From Actinomycetes bacterium (GTDB lineage Bacteria; Actinomycetota; Acidimicrobiia; Acidimicrobiales; Palsa-688), in NCBI GenBank assembly GCA_021808425.1, contig JAKBBS010000026.1:1-25614 (forward strand): DNA of 25,614 nt, read 5' to 3'. Below the pieces are notes generated by a model. The model was given only the letters and a program-made list of their open reading frames with translations, was not told the DNA's origin and made no database searches. The translations under genes were made by a program, and so were the position numbers. This document shows positions 22,290-25,614 of the stretch, piece by piece. Each line of letters starts with the position of its first letter. The stretch's first letter is position 1.

Positions 22290-22346
22290 GGACAAAGAGG
22301 GTTTTATTGGCCAGGCTCGCTACTCTTGTGCGACGGAGGTCGGTAG

Positions 22347-25139
22347 TTGGAACTTCTGGAACGCCACGACGAGATGTCGATAGCTTCCGATATGCTTGCC
22401 AAAGCTGAACGGGGCCACGGGTCCTCGTTGTTCGTTGTAGGCGCGCCAGGACTTGGCAAGACAGCATTTCTTAGAGCCTTAAGCTTCCCTGCGACGAGAT
22501 TCACCGTGTCGTCTGCAGGGTGCTCGGCCCCAGAGGCAGCGCTTCCATTCGGAGTCATTCAGCGATTGATGGGTATGTCAGGCGCACTTCCCGACATGGG
22601 CGCTACGGCATCCGGCAACCCGGCAGACGCACGCGTAGCCCGGTTCGCCACCTTGATGGGATGGGTCGCCAACCGTGCCGGTAAGCCACTTTTGATAACG
22701 GTGGACGACCTGCACTGGGCGGACCCCGATTCGGCGCAGCTCCTATTCCTATTATGTCGACGTATCGCGGAGCTTCCCGTCGTTGTTGTAGCAACGATGA
22801 GGCCTTGGCCGCAAGGGGCCGCCGAGGAAGCACAGGCGCTTGCCAATTCGGGCATGGCAGGCAAGGTAACGCTAGAGCCGCTATCGCGGGCGGCGGCCGG
22901 AGTGCTCTTAACTACCAAGTCGCCTTTCGAGCTCGCCGAAGACGTAGTCGAACGCGCATGGGTAGCATGCGATGGCAACCCCTTGTTGCTTGAGCAGCTG
23001 GTCGAGTCGTGGCGGCGAGGAGAAGACCCGCTCTACGAGTCAGGAACAGGGTTTGCCGAGCGGCTGTTCCTTCCAGGATTCGCAGGTGTCAGTACCGTCG
23101 CATTGCGCTGGGCGAAGGCGGCTGCCGTGCTAGGGATTCGCTTCAAGGCTGATCTTGCCGGCGAGCTGGCAGGCCTGCCTCCCCAGTCCGGATGGCAGGT
23201 AGTCGAAGCGCTTTGCGCTGCGGGCCTTCTTCGTGGCGTAGAGACAGGCGAGGCCGAGTTCGTCCATCCGCTCGTCCGTCAAGCCCTATACGAAGCAATC
23301 GATCCCCTCGTACGCCAACAACTGCACGCGGAGGCGCTACACCTTCTCATCGCCCGCGACGCCGATCCAGCGCTGATAGCCGTCCATGCTGCAGCGTCGG
23401 GCGGCGCCGGCGGGAGCGACGCGGTCGAGGTGTTGGTCTCAGCTGGGCATGGGGCGATAGCCGCTGGGGCGATGAGCGCAGGGAGGGATCATCTGGCGAC
23501 GGCCGTTGCGGTTGGGCCACCTTCGACGCTACGGGCGGTGTGGATCGATCTGGCGGCGGCGGAGATCGGATGCGGTCGGGTCGGCGAGGCCGAGAAGACA
23601 CTTCGACGGATGCTGGGCGATCCCTCTTTGGCGACGATGGAGCGCATCGTCGGGCTGCGCCTGCTTGGGCAGGTGCGCTTCACAGTCGGCGACATCGAGG
23701 GGGCGAAGCGATGTTCACATGACGCTTCAGGGATAGCGAAGTGCTTCGACGGTGGCCTCGCGGCGGAAGTGCTCCTGGATGCGGCAATGATCTCGTGGCT
23801 CTTCGAAGGCGTCGATGCGGCCAGATCAACCGCCTCAGAGGCGATAGATCTTCTGAAGTCCTCGCCGAACGGTTCGGACAGCGTTGCCCACATGGCCCGT
23901 GTCGCTGATGCCAACCTCGCGGTCATAGGCGGTGATCCTTCAGGAGTCGCTGAGGTCTCAGCCGCCGCCGAGGCACTACTGGATGGCGTTGAGTTCTCAT
24001 ATCCCTCCCCTCCATGGCCTAGCGACGCGATATTCGGCTTCGCGAGTTTGATGAAGATTCTGGAGAGACTGGATTTGTCATCGTCGGTATTTCACCGCGG
24101 TGCGGCGGAGGCGAAGCGCCACGGCGCTGCCATCCACCAGCAGATCTACGCAGTCGGACACGCGGACACGTTGTGTCGCTTAGGCCGACTCGACGAGGCC
24201 CGTTCGATGCTCGAAGAAGCGACGCAGGCGGCGGAGGTGGCTCCGGCGTTGGCTCCGTTTGCTTCGATTGGCATGGCAGTCGTCGCCCACGAACTCGGGC
24301 TTGCGGCCGACAGCGATCATTGGGCCGGTCGGGTGGAATTGATCTTGTCCACCATCGGCGAGTCACCCTACCTGCGTCTTTGGTTGTCGATGCTCGACAG
24401 TCGTGCAGCTCTGCGCGCCGGGCGTGTTGTCGACGCCGTCGCCGCAGCGGAGTACGCGTGGGTGACCGCCTTGGAATCGGGAATCCGCGAGCCGTGTGTC
24501 GTTCCGTGGCACGGGACGGCGATCGACGCCCTGATCGCTGCGCGCCAGTTGGCACGGGCTTCGGAACTGATCGAGTTCCTCGATGGGTTGTGCGCGCCGT
24601 TGCCGTGCCAGGCGCCACGAGCCGTCGTCGCAGTCGGTCGGGCGACCGTTGCGTGGAAGCAAGGACGGCTGTCGGAGGCTGACTCAATGTTCGATGAGGC
24701 CGTCGCTAGGACTGCACACCTAGGTATGCCCCTTGTCGAGGCGGAGATATCGGTGGCCTACGGTCGCTTCCTTCGTAACACCGGAAGACCTCTGCAGGCC
24801 CGCAAGATCCTGCGCCGAGTCCTTCAGAATCTGGCCGGGACCGGAGCTGGCCGTCTCCAAGTGATAGCCGAGGAGGAGTTGGCCGCTTCAGGAGGCCGGC
24901 GCCGCAAGCCGGTCGACCGGCCCGGCTTGACGAGCCAGGAGGCGAGGGTCGCCAGATTGGCGGCGGAGGGCCTCACGAACTCGCAGATTGCGACGCACCT
25001 TTACATCTCGGCCAAGACTGTGGACCACCACCTGTCCGCGGCGTACGACAAGCTCGGGATATCGTCGCGCCGGGACTTGATGATCAAGAGTTCCGGACTC
25101 GCCGAGCTCCTCGGTTCGTCGAAACCCGCCAGCATCTGA
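22347..25139 (+). CDS. LuxR family transcriptional regulator with N-terminal ATPase domain (LAL/MalT-like)
   Basis: The 930-residue product is a large signal-integrating regulator of the LAL type. It has an N-terminal AAA/STAND-like ATPase with Walker A GAPGLGKT (32-39) and Walker B ITVDDLHWAD (Asp120-Asp121). A long helical, TPR-like region spans about 400-850, and a C-terminal LuxR helix-turn-helix spans about 861-920, with LTSQEARVARLAAEGLTNSQ and KTVDHHLSAAYDKLGISSR. The TTG at 22347 is chosen because GGAGGT lies 6 bases upstream and the MELLERHDEM N-terminus is typical. Such proteins bind ATP and an unknown ligand, then activate nearby promoters. The next gene, behind a paired palindrome, is a candidate target. 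No membrane segment or signal peptide is seen. Confidence 0.92.
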   Translation: MELLERHDEMSIASDMLAKAERGHGSSLFVVGAPGLGKTAFLRALSFPATRFTVSSAGCSAPEAALPFGVIQRLMGMSGALPDMGATASGNPADARVARFATLMGWVANRAGKPLLITVDDLHWADPDSAQLLFLLCRRIAELPVVVVATMRPWPQGAAEEAQALANSGMAGKVTLEPLSRAAAGVLLTTKSPFELAEDVVERAWVACDGNPLLLEQLVESWRRGEDPLYESGTGFAERLFLPGFAGVSTVALRWAKAAAVLGIRFKADLAGELAGLPPQSGWQVVEALCAAGLLRGVETGEAEFVHPLVRQALYEAIDPLVRQQLHAEALHLLIARDADPALIAVHAAASGGAGGSDAVEVLVSAGHGAIAAGAMSAGRDHLATAVAVGPPSTLRAVWIDLAAAEIGCGRVGEAEKTLRRMLGDPSLATMERIVGLRLLGQVRFTVGDIEGAKRCSHDASGIAKCFDGGLAAEVLLDAAMISWLFEGVDAARSTASEAIDLLKSSPNGSDSVAHMARVADANLAVIGGDPSGVAEVSAAAEALLDGVEFSYPSPPWPSDAIFGFASLMKILERLDLSSSVFHRGAAEAKRHGAAIHQQIYAVGHADTLCRLGRLDEARSMLEEATQAAEVAPALAPFASIGMAVVAHELGLAADSDHWAGRVELILSTIGESPYLRLWLSMLDSRAALRAGRVVDAVAAAEYAWVTALESGIREPCVVPWHGTAIDALIAARQLARASELIEFLDGLCAPLPCQAPRAVVAVGRATVAWKQGRLSEADSMFDEAVARTAHLGMPLVEAEISVAYGRFLRNTGRPLQARKILRRVLQNLAGTGAGRLQVIAEEELAASGGRRRKPVDRPGLTSQEARVARLAAEGLTNSQIATHLYISAKTVDHHLSAAYDKLGISSRRDLMIKSSGLAELLGSSKPASI

Positions 25140-25147
25140 GGTCCCAG

Positions 25148-25181
25148 CCATATCTATGGGGAGGTTTCCCCATAGATATGG
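25148..25181 (+). repeat. Paired palindromes CCATA-N2-TATGG forming a 15-bp perfect inverted repeat
   Basis: CCATATCTATGGGGA (25148-25162) and TCCCCATAGATATGG (25167-25181) are exact reverse complements around GGTT. Each outer arm is itself a palindrome, CCATA-N2-TATGG (25148-25159 and 25170-25181), with centres 22 bp apart, close to two helical turns. It starts 8 bases after the luxR-type stop and ends 60 bases before the next start codon. It is notably AT-rich for this genome. It can be read as a hairpin terminator lacking a U-tract or as a tandem operator. Confidence 0.75.
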
Positions 25182-25241
25182 AGCGGGGGCGGTGCTTACC
25201 TTCGAATTGCCACTTGTGGGAGAGCATGGGCAGGAGGAAGT

Positions 25242-25614
25242 GTGGCACGTTGGCTGCGGCATGCGATAGATGAGTTCCGGCGCTATCGGCGTTGGGTGAG
25301 TCAAGTCGCCGCGCGCGCCCGCTTAGGACTGCTGGTCACCGTAGCGACGATCGCCGCCGTATCAATGGTCGCCTTAGTATTCGTAAGCCCGTCTGCGCGT
25401 AGCCTCGGCGGTAAGCCACCCAAGGCCGCCTCCCTGACCGCAGGTGCGTCAAAGGCGCTTAGCCCTACGACGCCAACGCCTCGAACGTCTAGCGCTGGGG
25501 GGTATTGGTTGGTGGGGTCGGATGGGGGGGTTTTCGCTTTTGGTGATGCGGGGTTTTTTGGGTCGTTGGGTGGGCGGGTGTTGAATGCGCCGGTGGTGGG
25601 GATGGCGGTTACGG
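25242..25614 (+). CDS. Membrane-anchored [16 protein letters not shown] repeat protein, 5' part
   Basis: This gene is cut by the window edge; 124 codons are visible. The GTG at 25242 follows AGGAGG (25232-25237) by 4 bases. The predicted product has a basic cytoplasmic N-terminus (about residues 1-27), one membrane segment (about 28-48) and a Ser/Thr/Pro-rich linker (50-85). From residue 86 comes a repeat unit with [20 protein letters not shown] and then [10 protein letters not shown] know such units from actinobacterial, especially acidimicrobial, surface proteins, where they occur in long tandem series and probably form propeller-like structures; their function is unknown. From the first repeat on, base composition becomes extremely G/T-rich, unlike the linker. 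The N-terminal anchor would place the repeats outside the cell. Confidence 0.8.
   Translation, partial: MARWLRHAIDEFRRYRRWVSQVAARARLGLLVTVATIAAVSMVALVFVSPSARSLGGKPPKAASLTAGASKALSPTTPTPRTSSAGGYWLVGSDGGVFAFGDAGFFGSLGGRVLNAPVVGMAVT

Noticed and set aside
1..25614. CRISPR arrays, tRNA or rRNA genes, insertion sequences and integrases
   Set aside because: No repeat-spacer array, cloverleaf, rRNA segment or transposase/integrase motif was seen on either strand by reading; a dedicated tRNA or covariance search was not possible.

Overview
The window is a high-GC, gene-dense chromosomal segment with every supported gene on the + strand. Gene order (infB, ylxP/DUF503, rbfA, truB, ribF, rpsO, pnp, M16 peptidase, dapB, dapA, rnj, ftsK, then rimO, pgsA, cinA) is the classical Gram-positive/actinobacterial core cluster. 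The GTG/TTG starts, the many start codons lying just behind a TANNNT box, the DUF5679 mini-protein and the [16 protein letters not shown] repeat protein at the right edge suggest an actinobacterium, most likely of the Acidimicrobiia or a relative. That placement is inference from gene content; no rRNA or other phylogenetic marker was analysed.

Layout. Bases 50-4839 encode translation and ribosome maturation: initiation factor IF-2, YlxP, RbfA and TruB, tightly spaced or overlapping. Bases 4900-8794 carry ribF, rpsO and pnp. The rpsO-pnp junction holds two strong consecutive hairpins; the second one buries the pnp ribosome-binding site and start codon. Bases 8805-13446 hold an M16 zinc peptidase, the lysine/diaminopimelate enzymes DapB and DapA, and ribonuclease J, with 4-8 base overlaps at the M16-dapB and dapA-rnj junctions. 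Bases 13488-17071 hold the DNA translocase FtsK, homoserine kinase and a 50-residue zinc-ribbon protein. Bases 17136-20370 form a coupled rimO-pgsA-cinA unit.

The part right of cinA is different. Bases 20592-22099 are the decayed remains of a DUF3311 protein plus sodium:solute symporter pair (MctP-like), with a nonsense codon, at least five frame changes and a replaced central segment. It is followed by a 930-residue ATPase/LuxR-type regulator (22347-25139). A paired palindromic element (two CCATA-N2-TATGG sites 22 bp apart) comes next. The window ends inside a gene for a membrane-anchored repeat protein whose base composition changes abruptly at the first repeat.

PNPase and RNase J, encoded near each other, are the two main 3'-5' and 5'-3' RNA turnover enzymes of such bacteria, and the pnp leader looks built for feedback control by RNA turnover. 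DapA/DapB (lysine and cell-wall diaminopimelate) and ThrB (threonine) belong to aspartate-family metabolism. The accessory right end is where the less ordinary biology lies: a dead transporter, a large signal-responsive regulator and a candidate operator next to a surface-protein gene.
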